Shown here in pieces: positions 34,547-45,530 of a DNA stretch of 64,000 nt. A program made the translations under genes and the position numbers. The stretch spans positions 1,736,001 through 1,800,000 of the forward strand of contig NZ_JACHWY010000001.1 in assembly GCF_014191715.1 (NCBI RefSeq), read 5' to 3'. Position 1 is the first letter of the stretch; every line of letters begins with the position of its first letter. The notes below the pieces were generated by a model. It was not told the DNA's origin and did no database searches. It saw nothing but the letters and a program-made list of their open reading frames with translations. This DNA is from Litorivivens lipolytica. Its GTDB lineage: Bacteria > Pseudomonadota > Gammaproteobacteria > Pseudomonadales > Spongiibacteraceae.

Positions 34547-35381
34547 TTGCTGTTTCCTTATCGAGGAGGGATAAAAAGGCTTCGGGTTCGGGGCGTACCC
34601 GGTAGTTATCGGTCAGATCCGCATACAGCAGTGTTCCCTGCTCGTCGACCATCAAGACCGTCGGTAAAACCGTATCGACACCGTAACCGCTGATACCCGC
34701 GGCAATGCCACCCTCATGCAAAATATTCAGTTTGCGCGCTGCCCGGCCATCGCGATCTACAAAAAATTGCAGGGGAACGTCAAATTTCGCCGCGAGCTCT
34801 CGGGTCTGTTTGTGAGGCTGGGGACTGACCAGCGCAACATCGACACCGCGCTCCGCCAACTCTCGATACCGCTCGGCGAGCTCCCGCACCTGGGCCACAC
34901 ACAACGGGCACCAGTTGCCACGATAAAACAGGAGAATCAGTTTGCGACCGAGCAACTTTCTGGAGGGAATCGCGTTGCCGTCGGCATCCTCCAGCTCAAA
35001 ATCCGGCAGCGCCTGCCCAGCCTTCAGCAAAGCATTATCGCTGCGTCCAAGCCGGGAATACCAGAACACATAGGCTAAAACACCGCCTAGCCCAACCACC
35101 CACGCATAGATCATCGGCAGCAGCGGTTGATCGCCGGCAAGGCTGAGCAGGGCCCCGACTGCAGCGGCACCCACCTGAAGCGGCATCGTCTCCGACGTCC
35201 GCGCCTGTGAGCTCGCACCGAGGTAAATCATGAAGCCGAGCATCGGCAACAGTGCCAGAGCAGCGCCATACCACGCCAGATCAACCGGAGACGCGGTCGC
35301 AATGTGCCACAGTGAATGAGCCGCGCCCAGCAGGCAGGCGAGCAAAAAGGGAACGACAAAATAGCGTTTTAAGGAGTGCAT
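34539..35381 (-). CDS. Membrane-anchored AhpC/TSA-type redoxin
   Basis: Thiol peroxidase or redoxin domain fused to a membrane region. 280 residues: about three hydrophobic segments (8-28, 35-55, 68-108), then a thioredoxin-fold AhpC/TSA domain (about 120-275) with the active site YRGNWCPLC (C158, C161), followed by VALVSPQPHKQTRELA. The C-x-x-C arrangement is that of Prx-like2/AhpC-TSA proteins rather than typical 2-Cys Prx. It is translated just before the NUDIX gene, with which it overlaps by 8 nt. The substrate and which side of the membrane it faces are not determined. Confidence 0.82.
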   Translation of the reverse strand: MHSLKRYFVVPFLLACLLGAAHSLWHIATASPVDLAWYGAALALLPMLGFMIYLGASSQARTSETMPLQVGAAAVGALLSLAGDQPLLPMIYAWVVGLGGVLAYVFWYSRLGRSDNALLKAGQALPDFELEDADGNAIPSRKLLGRKLILLFYRGNWCPLCVAQVRELAERYRELAERGVDVALVSPQPHKQTRELAAKFDVPLQFFVDRDGRAARKLNILHEGGIAAGISGYGVDTVLPTVLMVDEQGTLLYADLTDNYRVRPEPEAFLSLLDKETANV

Positions 35382-35459
35382 GAAATCAGCCGCTTTATAA
35401 TTATGCTGCCATTATTGCCGAGCGCCGACGGAATGCCAAATGCGGCTTTTTCCGGCGTT

Positions 35460-35918
35460 TTACGCCGGAAAATAACGGCTGATGGTATCTACAACACAGG
35501 CCGGTTTGTCCTGACCTTCAATTTCTACCGTAACCCGCACAACCGACTGAATACCGCCTTTCATCTCTTCAACCGATACCAGCTCACCGCTACCACGCAC
35601 GCGCGAACCTACCGGCACGGGCGAAGGAAAGCGGATTTTCTCGCAGCCCACATTCACCCCCATGGAGATGCCCTGCACGTCGATAATCTGCGGCAGAAAC
35701 AGGTTGACCAGCGACAGAGTCAAATAGCCGTGGGCAATGCACTTGCCGAAAGGGCCGTCTTTGGCGCGCTCGGGATCGACGTGAATCCACTGGTGATCAC
35801 CGGTGGCATCCGCAAAAAGATTGATACGATTCTGGTCGATCTCCAGCCAATCGCTGTAGCCGAGGTGTTCGCCCTGCGCGTCTTTCAATTCGGCGGGATG
35901 GGAGAAAACTCTGGTCAT
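35460..35918 (-). CDS. MaoC-family (R)-specific enoyl-CoA hydratase-like protein
   Basis: Hot-dog-fold hydratase of the MaoC/NodN type acting on enoyl-CoA thioesters. 152 residues. Hydratase motif FADATGDHQWIHVDPERA with the Asp-His pair D41 and H46, then GPFGKCIAHGYLTLSL. ATG 35918 (MTRVFSHPAEL). The TAA stop lies in the loop of a 10-bp hairpin (35448-35472) with no T-run. It is monocistronic. Substrate unknown; a role in fatty-acid or polyhydroxyalkanoate metabolism is possible. Confidence 0.88.
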   Translation of the reverse strand: MTRVFSHPAELKDAQGEHLGYSDWLEIDQNRINLFADATGDHQWIHVDPERAKDGPFGKCIAHGYLTLSLVNLFLPQIIDVQGISMGVNVGCEKIRFPSPVPVGSRVRGSGELVSVEEMKGGIQSVVRVTVEIEGQDKPACVVDTISRYFPA

Positions 35919-36041
35919 AATGATGTCCTATTACCTTGATTGCGTCATTGCGTGTTATCGATTTTGCAAAGCTGCGGGACTATAGCATCGCCCACGCCAC
36001 GGATCACATCGTCCGTTTTTGCCATATTCGCTAACAAACCG

Positions 36042-36119
36042 CCGGTAAAACCTCTTGACGAGTAGGCTTCATCAGTAACCCACCGGTAAGCGTCCGGTAA
36101 TGATCGACACCGGTGAACG
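36042..36119. promoter_or_regulatory. Cluster of CCGGTRA motifs upstream of the RND efflux genes
   Basis: CCGGTAA at 36042, 36083 and 36094 and CCGGTGA at 36110. Two sit in longer direct repeats, CACCGGTAAGCG (36081-36092) and CACCGGTGAACG (36108-36119), 27 nt apart. They lie within 125 nt of the RND start, with no regulator gene beside them. A binding site for a TetR- or MarR-type repressor is a guess. Confidence 0.45.
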
Positions 36120-36163
36120 TGTTATAAAACACTGTAATCACTAAAATTTTCCGAGAGCTTCCT

Positions 36164-37402
36164 GTGGGCAAATTCGTTTACAACCTCTTCTTCTGTGCGG
36201 TTATTCTCGGCCTGGCCGCTGCCGGTGCCCTCACCCTGTATTTGAACCGCCCAGAACCTGCCAAGGTTGAGATCGAATCGACCCCGCTGGTCGTCGACGC
36301 GGCCGAAGTCGTAAAGCAAGACGTCCCGGTCAGTATCGACTCACAAGGCAGCGTCAGCCCCCGCACCCAGACCACATTGATCGCCGAAGTCTCAGGCCGG
36401 GTCGTGCAAGTGTCCGACAAATTTAAAGCCGGCGGTTTTTTTGAAGCCGGTGAAACCCTGCTCCAAATTGACGATCGCGATTATCGGGCCGAACTGAAAC
36501 GGGCAGAAGCCGCCGTCGCCAGCGCCCGCAGCCATCTCGCTCTGGAAAAGGGTCGCGCGCAAGTGGCCTACCGCGACTGGCTAAAGTTTTCCAACGGAGT
36601 GAAACGCAATAGCGAAGCCGACGCGCTGGCACAGCGTAAACCCCAGCTGGCCGAAGCGCAGGCAAAGCTCGATTCCGCAGAAGCAGATCTCCAGCGGGCT
36701 CGCGATAACCTCGAGCGAACCACCCTAAAATTGCCCTACGCCGGAATGGTTCAGGCCAAGCAGGTCGATATTGGACAATATGTTACGGTCGGCACCCAAC
36801 TGGCAAAAACCTTCGCCATTGATGTTGTAGAAGTCCGCCTGCCGATTCCCGACGACCGCCTCAGCTACCTCAACCTGCCGACCCTCACAGGCGATCAGAG
36901 CGCTCTGCCATCCGTCACCCTGAGCGCGCAACTCGGCGATCAGGTCGTGGAATGGCCGGCAAAATTAGTTCGAACCGAAGGCGTGCTGGATGATCGCAGT
37001 CGCGTCCTGTTCGCGGTAGCCGAAGTCGTCGACCCCTACGGTATCCTGACACCACGGGACACACCGCTCAGGGTCGGCACCTTTGTCCAAGCTTCCATTT
37101 CGGGCAAAACCATGCCCGACATCGTGGTACTGCCGCGGCATATTCTGCGTACCGGCAATCAGGTCTGGGTGATCGATGATAAAAATCGACTGATCAATCG
37201 ACAGGTCAAGCTGCTGCGCACGGACGGGGCACTAGCCTATATCTACCAGGGGCTTGAAGAAGGCGAGCGGGTTTCGCTGTCATCTGCGCCCCACGCGGTG
37301 GCCGGCACTCAGGTAGAACTCAACAATCAGGTTAAAACCAGTTCGCTCCTCACCGGTAAATCGGCGAAGTCAGACAGCCGCTTCCGGGACACGGGAGCTT
37401 GA
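36164..37402 (+). CDS. RND efflux periplasmic adaptor (membrane fusion protein)
   Basis: Periplasmic adaptor joining an RND pump to an outer-membrane channel. 412 residues: an N-terminal transmembrane or signal segment (about 5-26), a lipoyl half-motif (TTLIAEVSGRVVQVSDKFKAGGFFEAGETLLQ), an alpha-helical hairpin (about 110-180), the second lipoyl part (TLKLPYAGMVQAKQVDIGQYVTVG) and beta-barrel/MP domains. The start is GTG 36164 (MGKFVYNLFF), preceded by GAGAG. The RND pump gene follows after 1 nt. There is no outer-membrane factor gene in the operon, so a TolC-like protein encoded elsewhere is presumably used. Confidence 0.93.
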   Translation: MGKFVYNLFFCAVILGLAAAGALTLYLNRPEPAKVEIESTPLVVDAAEVVKQDVPVSIDSQGSVSPRTQTTLIAEVSGRVVQVSDKFKAGGFFEAGETLLQIDDRDYRAELKRAEAAVASARSHLALEKGRAQVAYRDWLKFSNGVKRNSEADALAQRKPQLAEAQAKLDSAEADLQRARDNLERTTLKLPYAGMVQAKQVDIGQYVTVGTQLAKTFAIDVVEVRLPIPDDRLSYLNLPTLTGDQSALPSVTLSAQLGDQVVEWPAKLVRTEGVLDDRSRVLFAVAEVVDPYGILTPRDTPLRVGTFVQASISGKTMPDIVVLPRHILRTGNQVWVIDDKNRLINRQVKLLRTDGALAYIYQGLEEGERVSLSSAPHAVAGTQVELNNQVKTSSLLTGKSAKSDSRFRDTGA

Positions 37403-37403
37403 T

Positions 37404-40400
37404 ATGGAAAACATCGACACTCAGCGCGGACTGATTGCCTGGTTTGCCCGCAACTCCGTTGCGGCCAATCTACTGATGGCCCTGATTCTCGCCACTGGCA
37501 TCGGGGCAGCCCTGAAACTGCCCAAGACGGTTCAGCCGCAGTTTGAAACGAACACCATCCAAATCACGGCCCCCTACCCTGGTGCCTCCCCCGAGGAAGT
37601 CGAGCTCGGTATCATTCTGAAAATCGAGGAAGCGCTCAAGGATATCGACGATATCGAAACGCTCCAGGCCACCGCACAGGAATCACTGGCAACCCTGAGC
37701 CTGGATATCAACGACAAGGTCGACATCAATGAAGTGCTCGACGAAGTCAAAAGTGCGGTCGACGGGATTGCCAATCTACCCGAAGAATCCGAGAAACCCG
37801 TTATCAATCATCTGGAATTCAAGGAACACGCGGCCAATATTCAGATCTGGGGCAATCTCTCCGAACGGGATATGAAATCCCTGATAGACCAGATCAAAAA
37901 TGAAGTGCTGCAGGAACCGGGCATTCGAATCGCGGAAGCCTTTGGTGGTCGAAACTACGAAGTATCCGTCGAAGTTCCGGAAGCCAACCTGCTCAAATAC
38001 CAGCTCTCTCTGGCCGAAGTCGCCGCGGCCATCCGCAGCTCATCACTGAATCTGCCGGGCGGCGCGATAAAAACAGATACAGGCGAAATCATGCTGCGCA
38101 CCAAGGGCCAGGCCTACCGCCAGCACGAATTCGAACGCATCCCGCTGATCACCTACCCGGATGGCACGCGTCTGGAACTTGGGGATATCGCCACAATCAA
38201 TGATGGCTTCGAGGAATCCAGCGGCTTTTCATTGTTCAACGGCGGTTTCAGCATGGGCGTTACGGTCTATGCCGCCAACGATCAAGACCTCTTGAAAGTC
38301 GCCGATGCCGCCAAGGCCTACGTCGAGCGCAAGAAACTCGAATTGCCTGAGGGCGTGAATATCGCCTACTGGGCAGATATCTCGTATTACCTCGAAGGCC
38401 GCTTGGGAATGATGATGAAAAATCTCGGGATGGGCGCCCTCCTGGTCTTTATCATTCTCACCCTGTTTCTGGATATTAAGCTCGCGTTCTGGGTGATGGT
38501 CGGTCTACCCCTGTGTTTTCTTGGCACCTTCGCCATGATGAGCACGCCGATGATCGATGTCAGTCTCAACATGATCAGCCTGTTTGGCTTCATTCTGGTG
38601 CTCGGAATCGTCGTCGATGACGCCATTATTATCGGTGAAAGCGCCGGAGACTTTTCCCAGAAATACGGGCATAGCACCGACGCCATTATCGCCGGGGCAA
38701 AACGGGTCGCAACACCCGCAACTTTCGGCGTCCTGACAACCATTATGGCCTTTTTGCCAACCCTGTTTGCCGACGGGGTATTCGCGCCCTTCCCCGCAGC
38801 CTTCGGCTGGGTTGTACTGTGTTGTTTGAGCTTCTCGCTGATCGAATCCAAGCTGATTTTGCCCGCCCACCTAGTGCATTCTAAGCCTTCCACCCGCGGC
38901 TTTTTCGCCCTGACCGACGCTCTGCAGCGAACCTGCAATCGGGTGCTGCAGGCCTTCGTGCTCGGCATGTATCAGCCCTTTCTGCGGGCCGCCATCAAAA
39001 ACCGTTACATCACTGCCTCCGTCTTCGTCGCCGCCATGATTCTGGCCGGCGGACTGGTCGCCGGTGGACTGGTCAGACTGGTGATGATGCCCTCGCTACC
39101 CAACGACTTTATTCAGGCAAAACTGGAAATGTCGGAGGGCACCACCGAAGCGCAATTGCTGGACGGCTACCGCGCGTTTAACGAGGCGATCATTGAAGTC
39201 AATTCGGACTACATTGCGAAAACCGGCAACGAAGAAGGGCTGATCAAACATATTTTCGCCTATGCCTATGGCGGGCGTTTCGTCAATTTTATGGCCGAGC
39301 TGACGAAGGCCGAGCAACGCACCATGGGCAGTGACGAGCTTTCCAAACAGTGGCGCGAAAAAATCGGCAATATCCCGGGCGCTCGCGTCATTTCAGTTTC
39401 TACCGCGCAAGATATGGGCGGCGGTCAGGATGTGCAGTTCAAACTGATCAGCAATTCGCCTCAGCAACTCAAAGCCGCTGCGCGAGACTTTGCCGCCTAC
39501 TTGGAAACTTACGACGGCGCCTACGATGTCAGAAACAGCGCTGACGCCTCGCAGGACGAGATTGTATTGAGTACAAAACCCATGGCGGAAGCACTGGGAA
39601 TCAGTCTGGCGGATATCGCCACCCAGGTTCGCCATGCGTTTTACGGCGCGGAAGCACAACGCATGCAGCGCGGCAATGACGAAGTCAAAGTCATGGCGCG
39701 CCTGCCGAAAGCGGAGCGCGAAGCCATCTCCGATCTTGAAAACCTGTATCTGAAAACCGGCGACAGCAACTTCGTACCCTTTTCTGTGCTCGCCAACGCC
39801 AGCATCGAACCCGGCTACAGCAAGCTGACGCGCATCGACGGTGAGCGCGCGGTCACGGTTGGAGCCGCGGTAGACCGCAATTACGCCGAGCCCGACAGCA
39901 TTGCCGGCGATCTGCTCGCCAACTACCTTCCCCAACTGAAGCAGAGGTATCCCGGTCTGGACTATCAGGCCGATGGCATGACGGAAGAATCCAGCAAAGT
40001 GTTTAACAGTCTTTTTGTGGGCTTTGCTCTGGCCCTGTTCGGCATTTACGCGCTTCTCGCCGTGCCACTTAAATCCTACCTGCAACCCATCATCATTATG
40101 GGCGTTATTCCTTTCGGCATTATCGGTGCCATTATTGGCCATCTGGTGATGGGGCTGCCGGTCGATATGATGTCTTTCTTCGGCATCATCGCCCTGTCAG
40201 GCGTGGTTGTGAACGACAGTCTGATTATGGTGGATTTCACCAATCGGGCGATGGCCAATGGCATGTCGGTTGTCGACGCGGTGGTGCAATCTGGAACGCA
40301 GCGCTACCGCGCCATCATGCTCACCTCACTGACCACCTTCTTTGGTCTGGCGCCCATGCTGATGGAAACCAGCGTACAGGCACAATTCGTTATCCCCATG

Positions 40401-40535
40401 GCGGTTTCGCTGGGCTTTGGCATTATCTTCGCAACCGTGATCACGCTGATACTGATCCCCTGCCTGTACGTCATCCTTGCGGATTTTACTCGCCGCCCAA
40501 GTGAGACAGCTCACGCAGAGCCCGCCTCAGCCTGA
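37404..40535 (+). CDS. RND-family efflux pump, HAE1-type inner-membrane transporter
   Basis: Proton-driven tripartite efflux pump. 1043 residues with twelve expected transmembrane segments and two large periplasmic loops. Proton-relay aspartates are visible in LVLGIVVDDAIIIGE (TM4); GVVVNDSLIMVDFTN is the matching helix of the second half. It starts MENIDTQRGLIAWFARNSVAANLLM. The substrate is not evident; this sub-branch (start ARNSVAANLLM, VVVNDSLIMVD) is common in marine gammaproteobacteria. It is coupled to the adaptor gene and convergent with dgkA. Confidence 0.94.
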   Translation: MENIDTQRGLIAWFARNSVAANLLMALILATGIGAALKLPKTVQPQFETNTIQITAPYPGASPEEVELGIILKIEEALKDIDDIETLQATAQESLATLSLDINDKVDINEVLDEVKSAVDGIANLPEESEKPVINHLEFKEHAANIQIWGNLSERDMKSLIDQIKNEVLQEPGIRIAEAFGGRNYEVSVEVPEANLLKYQLSLAEVAAAIRSSSLNLPGGAIKTDTGEIMLRTKGQAYRQHEFERIPLITYPDGTRLELGDIATINDGFEESSGFSLFNGGFSMGVTVYAANDQDLLKVADAAKAYVERKKLELPEGVNIAYWADISYYLEGRLGMMMKNLGMGALLVFIILTLFLDIKLAFWVMVGLPLCFLGTFAMMSTPMIDVSLNMISLFGFILVLGIVVDDAIIIGESAGDFSQKYGHSTDAIIAGAKRVATPATFGVLTTIMAFLPTLFADGVFAPFPAAFGWVVLCCLSFSLIESKLILPAHLVHSKPSTRGFFALTDALQRTCNRVLQAFVLGMYQPFLRAAIKNRYITASVFVAAMILAGGLVAGGLVRLVMMPSLPNDFIQAKLEMSEGTTEAQLLDGYRAFNEAIIEVNSDYIAKTGNEEGLIKHIFAYAYGGRFVNFMAELTKAEQRTMGSDELSKQWREKIGNIPGARVISVSTAQDMGGGQDVQFKLISNSPQQLKAAARDFAAYLETYDGAYDVRNSADASQDEIVLSTKPMAEALGISLADIATQVRHAFYGAEAQRMQRGNDEVKVMARLPKAEREAISDLENLYLKTGDSNFVPFSVLANASIEPGYSKLTRIDGERAVTVGAAVDRNYAEPDSIAGDLLANYLPQLKQRYPGLDYQADGMTEESSKVFNSLFVGFALALFGIYALLAVPLKSYLQPIIIMGVIPFGIIGAIIGHLVMGLPVDMMSFFGIIALSGVVVNDSLIMVDFTNRAMANGMSVVDAVVQSGTQRYRAIMLTSLTTFFGLAPMLMETSVQAQFVIPMAVSLGFGIIFATVITLILIPCLYVILADFTRRPSETAHAEPASA

Positions 40536-40556
40536 CCACGTGATCTCAAATAAAAT

Positions 40557-40955
40557 TTAAAGAAACGCCAGCAGTTTTGGCAGATAAATAATCAGCGCGA
40601 TGATCGCTGCTACCAAAGCAGCGATCAGCACCGCGGCCGCAGCGACATCCTTGGCCTTGCGAATCAGCGGGTCGTGTTGCGGCTCCACCCGGTCACACAA
40701 ATATTCAACGGCCGAGTTCAGCGCTTCAAACCCCATCACTAAGGCACTGGCCAGCAAAACGAGAGCCCATTCCTGAGCACTCAGCCCCAGCCAGATGCTC
40801 AAACCCACCACACCCACCAGTGCGAGCAAGTGAATTCGGGCATTGTGCTGCTCGCGCAAAAGCGTCATAAGCCCTTGCCAGGCAAAGACAAAGCTGCGCA
40901 GCCGGGCGCGCACTGAAAAGCGAGACGGGGAGTTTTCGTGGGAGTGTGTCGACAC
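40557..40955 (-). CDS. dgkA: Diacylglycerol kinase DgkA
   Basis: Small integral membrane kinase phosphorylating diacylglycerol (or undecaprenol) and recycling lipid from membrane-derived oligosaccharide synthesis. 132 residues with three transmembrane helices and the active-site stretch FEALNSAVEYLCDRVEPQHD followed by LIRKAKDVAAAAVL; the helix 1 Glu (REQHNARIHL) is kept. ATG 40955. It is convergent with the RND gene and divergent from glpE. Confidence 0.93.
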   Translation of the reverse strand: MSTHSHENSPSRFSVRARLRSFVFAWQGLMTLLREQHNARIHLLALVGVVGLSIWLGLSAQEWALVLLASALVMGFEALNSAVEYLCDRVEPQHDPLIRKAKDVAAAAVLIAALVAAIIALIIYLPKLLAFL

Positions 40956-41032
40956 AGGCAGCTCTTTTTGGATTTCGCCGAGCGAGCATAGCGGTTACCC
41001 TAGGGCTTTCGCAAACTTGCCGATAACGCCAT

Positions 41033-41341
41033 ATGACAACACCTGCTTTTAAACGTATTTCCGTCGCTGATGCTCAAAATCTGCTGAACGAACAGACCTG
41101 CACCCTCGCTGACATCCGCGATGGCCAGTCGTATGCCATGAGCCACGTGCCCGGCGCGGCCCACCTGGATGGCAATTCCGTCGAAGAGTTTCTGAAAGAA
41201 GCCAATCGCGAACAGCCGCTGATCATTTACTGTTACCACGGCAACAGTAGCCAGAGCGCCGCACAGTATTTCGCCGAACAGGGCTTCGCGGAGGTTTACA
41301 GTATCGATGGTGGCTTTGAAGTCTGGCGTCAGCAGCTTTAA
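41033..41341 (+). CDS. glpE: Thiosulfate sulfurtransferase GlpE
   Basis: Single-domain rhodanese that transfers sulfane sulfur from thiosulfate to a thiol acceptor. 102 residues; active-site loop CYHGNSSQSAAQYF with the nucleophilic cysteine about 68, and YSIDGGFEVW near the end, both as in E. coli GlpE. ATG 41033 (MTTPAFKRISVADAQNLL). It stands alone here, without glpG or glpR. Confidence 0.95.
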   Translation: MTTPAFKRISVADAQNLLNEQTCTLADIRDGQSYAMSHVPGAAHLDGNSVEEFLKEANREQPLIIYCYHGNSSQSAAQYFAEQGFAEVYSIDGGFEVWRQQL

Positions 41342-41384
41342 ATCAGCAAACCTGACGCCGGATTCATTATAGAGAGGAGGCGCC

Positions 41385-43178
41385 TCAGGGCGCCGTGCAC
41401 TCAACGCAATAGGCATAGTGTCCGCGCGGATCTGACATCGCTTGCAAGTGCTTGCCCAGCTGACCGATTGGCGACCACCATTGCGGCAAGCTAATCCGTG
41501 AACCGAGCCCAGACTGCTCAAGAAAATGACTGACCAGGGCCTGCAGCGGTGGCAGCTGCGGCTCGACCCAGACCTTGCGGTAATCGGTCATGCCGGCCAG
41601 ACTCGCCGCTGAGGCAATTGCATCTTCCAGACCACCGAGCTGATCTACCAAGCCCATCTGCCGGGCGTCGCTACCAGTCCAAACCCGGCCCTGCGCCAGC
41701 TTATCGACCTGCTCCGGATGCATATCGCGACCTTCGGCCACGATCTCAAGAAACTGCCGATAGCCGTGTTCAATACCCGATTGCATGGCACGCTTCACGA
41801 TCGGGTTTAGCGGACGATCCGGACGCAGCCCGCCGGCCACCGCGGTAGTGCCCACACCATCGGTGTTGATACCCATTTTCTCGAGACTGCGGTGAACCGT
41901 GGGAAAGGCTCCGAAGATACCGATGGAGCCGGTAATGGTGGCCGGCGTTGCCCAGATTTCATCCGCATTGGCGGCGATCCAGTAGCCACCGGACGCCGCC
42001 GCACTACCCATCGACACCACCAAGGGTTTGCCACTCTGCTTCAGCTCCAGCAGTTCCTGCCGAATCTGCTCCGAAGCAAAGGCCGAGCCACCGCCGCTGT
42101 CGATCCGCAGTACCACCGACTTGATGCTGTCGTCTTCGCGGGCACGGCGCACCAGCTCAGAGAAACTGTCGCCCCCAATACCGTCACTGACCTCGCCGTC
42201 GGCGATCACGCCCTGCGCGACCAGAACACCCACCGAGTCAGTAGTCGTTTCCAGTGGCGCATCACTGAGGCTCAAATACTCACGAAAGCCAACCCGGTTG
42301 TAATCACCATCGGCATCGCTGCCAACCTTCGCGCGCATCATGCCCAACCACTGCCGCTGGCTCACCACCTGATCTACCAGCCCGGACAGATGTGCCGCCT
42401 CGGAAAAATTGCCCTCGTGTTCCGCCATCACCTGATCGATATGATTTACATAGTGATCAAAGGCTTCCTCACTTAATCCGCGATTGACCAGGATTCGCTC
42501 GCGATAGTCTGTCCACAGAGAGCCGAGCCAGGACCGGTTCGCCTCGCGCGCTTCTTCGGACATGGAATCTCGCATAAAGGGTTCCATCGCGGACTTAAAC
42601 TCGCCCACCCGAAACACATGAAAGTCGACCGCCAGTTTGTCGAGGGCGGCCTTGAAGTAATTGCGATACACCGCAAAACCCTCGAGCACCACGCCACCCA
42701 TCGGGTCGAGATAAACTTCGTCTGCATGACTGGCCAACAGGTAGCTGTCCTGATCGTAGGCATCACTGATCGCCAGAACCGGCTTACCGGTAGCCTTGAA
42801 GCGGGCAATAGCCGCCGCCAGCTCGGAGGTCTTACTCATGCCGATATGTTCCAGCTCACCGAGCGACAACTGCAGGAGCTGAACGCGCTCATCGCCACTG
42901 GCGCGATCAATCGCATCAATCGCATCCTGCAGCCGCGTTTCCGCCAGTGCCTCACCTTCCACCAGCTCCGACAGCGGATCGGCCGGACTCAACTGATCCA
43001 CCACCAGACCGCGCAAGTTCAGTTCCAGCGCAAAGCGCTCGGGCAGGGTTGGCCCCTTGGAAAACAGGGCAAAACCCAGCGCGATCAAAAACAACAAAAA
43101 AACGGTATTGATCAGGAAGCGCCGCAGGCCTTCCAGAAAACCGCCAATGCGTGAAAACACGCCCCTGCGTTGACTCAT
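41385..43178 (-). CDS. sppA: Signal peptide peptidase SppA, 67-kDa type
   Basis: Membrane-bound serine/lysine protease that degrades cleaved signal peptides. 597 residues with one N-terminal transmembrane segment (about 22-42) and two tandem S49 domains. The catalytic lysine is in VGEFKSAMEP (about K195) and the nucleophile in VSMGSAAASGGYW (about S396), the split arrangement of E. coli SppA. ATG 43178, directly downstream (16 nt) of the DUF2069 gene on the same strand. Confidence 0.96.
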   Translation of the reverse strand: MSQRRGVFSRIGGFLEGLRRFLINTVFLLFLIALGFALFSKGPTLPERFALELNLRGLVVDQLSPADPLSELVEGEALAETRLQDAIDAIDRASGDERVQLLQLSLGELEHIGMSKTSELAAAIARFKATGKPVLAISDAYDQDSYLLASHADEVYLDPMGGVVLEGFAVYRNYFKAALDKLAVDFHVFRVGEFKSAMEPFMRDSMSEEAREANRSWLGSLWTDYRERILVNRGLSEEAFDHYVNHIDQVMAEHEGNFSEAAHLSGLVDQVVSQRQWLGMMRAKVGSDADGDYNRVGFREYLSLSDAPLETTTDSVGVLVAQGVIADGEVSDGIGGDSFSELVRRAREDDSIKSVVLRIDSGGGSAFASEQIRQELLELKQSGKPLVVSMGSAAASGGYWIAANADEIWATPATITGSIGIFGAFPTVHRSLEKMGINTDGVGTTAVAGGLRPDRPLNPIVKRAMQSGIEHGYRQFLEIVAEGRDMHPEQVDKLAQGRVWTGSDARQMGLVDQLGGLEDAIASAASLAGMTDYRKVWVEPQLPPLQALVSHFLEQSGLGSRISLPQWWSPIGQLGKHLQAMSDPRGHYAYCVECTAP

Positions 43179-43194
43179 GTTTATCCCCGCTTGT

Positions 43195-44559
<1,365 letters not shown>

Positions 44560-44684
44560 TGAAAACCTCTAATTCAAGATCGAAAGCCAATGTGATGCTG
44601 GATTACGCAGCAACACTTGGACTGCGAAAGGCAAGCAGGCATTATACACAGCGCTTAAAACCCCGCAGAGGTCATTACCGCGAC

Positions 44685-45143
44685 ATGCGCACACTCATCG
44701 GACTTTTTCTGGCCAGCCTGTTACTTGCAGCCTGCGGCGCTGACTCCAAGGCCAATCGAATTGCCAGCACTGACAGCGGCGTTTACTTCAGCCCCGGCGC
44801 TGCAACTGATCGCTGGATCGTGATCAATTACTGGGCCAAATGGTGCGCGCCCTGCCGCGACGAGATTCCTGAACTCAATCACTTTGCCGAAGCGTACTCG
44901 GATCAGGTTCTGGTACTGGGGGTAAATTACGATCGCTTGCAGGGTGAAGCGCTGACGGCAGATATCAGGGCACTCGGCATCGCCTTCCCGGTTCTACTCG
45001 CCGATCCGCACCCGGCGCTCGGTATTGAGCGACCGACCGCACTGCCGTCGACTTTACTGATTGCACCCGACGGCAGCCTTCAGCAGATACTGCTCGGACC
45101 ACAGACTGCAGACACCCTGCTGAAGCACATGCCCGAGCTGTAA
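44685..45143 (+). CDS. TlpA-like thioredoxin-fold lipoprotein
   Basis: Periplasmic disulfide reductase tethered by lipid. 152 residues: signal peptide with lipobox LAAC (Cys17) and a thioredoxin fold with active site WAKWCAPCRDE (C54, C57) and the cis-Pro region ALPSTLLI. Start ATG 44685 (MRTLIGLFLASLL), with GAGGT 11 nt upstream; an upstream ATG at 44559 would place a poor extension across the arsC promoter. The electron donor is not in the window. Confidence 0.9.
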   Translation: MRTLIGLFLASLLLAACGADSKANRIASTDSGVYFSPGAATDRWIVINYWAKWCAPCRDEIPELNHFAEAYSDQVLVLGVNYDRLQGEALTADIRALGIAFPVLLADPHPALGIERPTALPSTLLIAPDGSLQQILLGPQTADTLLKHMPEL

Positions 45144-45530
45144 GCTGTTGTTGCCAAAAGGTTACTGTTGTTTCTGGCACACGATGCTTGGCGGCGACGT
45201 GCGAGCTGCACAAAAAATAGCAAAAAAGTATAAATATTAAGCGCTTGGAAAGATTTTTCAGTTTATACACTGTCGCTGGGCACCAACGATCTACACAATC
45301 TCACAGACCACTGTTACACTCCCATAACCTTAGATGACTGGACTTTTCAGTCCATTTCGTTAAATTAAGGACAGTGGTAACAATAATAAAGTTACGTGTC
45401 AGGTGGTATCAGCACGACAACAAGCGCGATCAAGAAAGCCTCGCGCAACCGTTGGCCGTTCGTGCCGTTAAAAGACTTGGTTTCAGAGAATTCTAATAAT
45501 TTCTGCGCCGGACACTGGATGTAGAGGCTT
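45144..45530. other. 387-nt non-coding region upstream of the CHI-like/TonB-C gene
   Basis: No protein gene is apparent. It holds a 6-bp dyad TGGACT TTTC AGTCCA (45339-45354) nested in a wider inverted repeat ACCACTGT (45307-45314)/ACAGTGGT (45371-45378). It could be a long leader with regulatory structure. Nothing matching a known riboswitch was recognised. Confidence 0.5.

Noticed and set aside
35448-35472. Rho-independent terminator at the MaoC gene end
   Set aside because: A good 10-bp hairpin, but no T-run follows on either strand and the stop codon lies in its loop; noted only as a structure.
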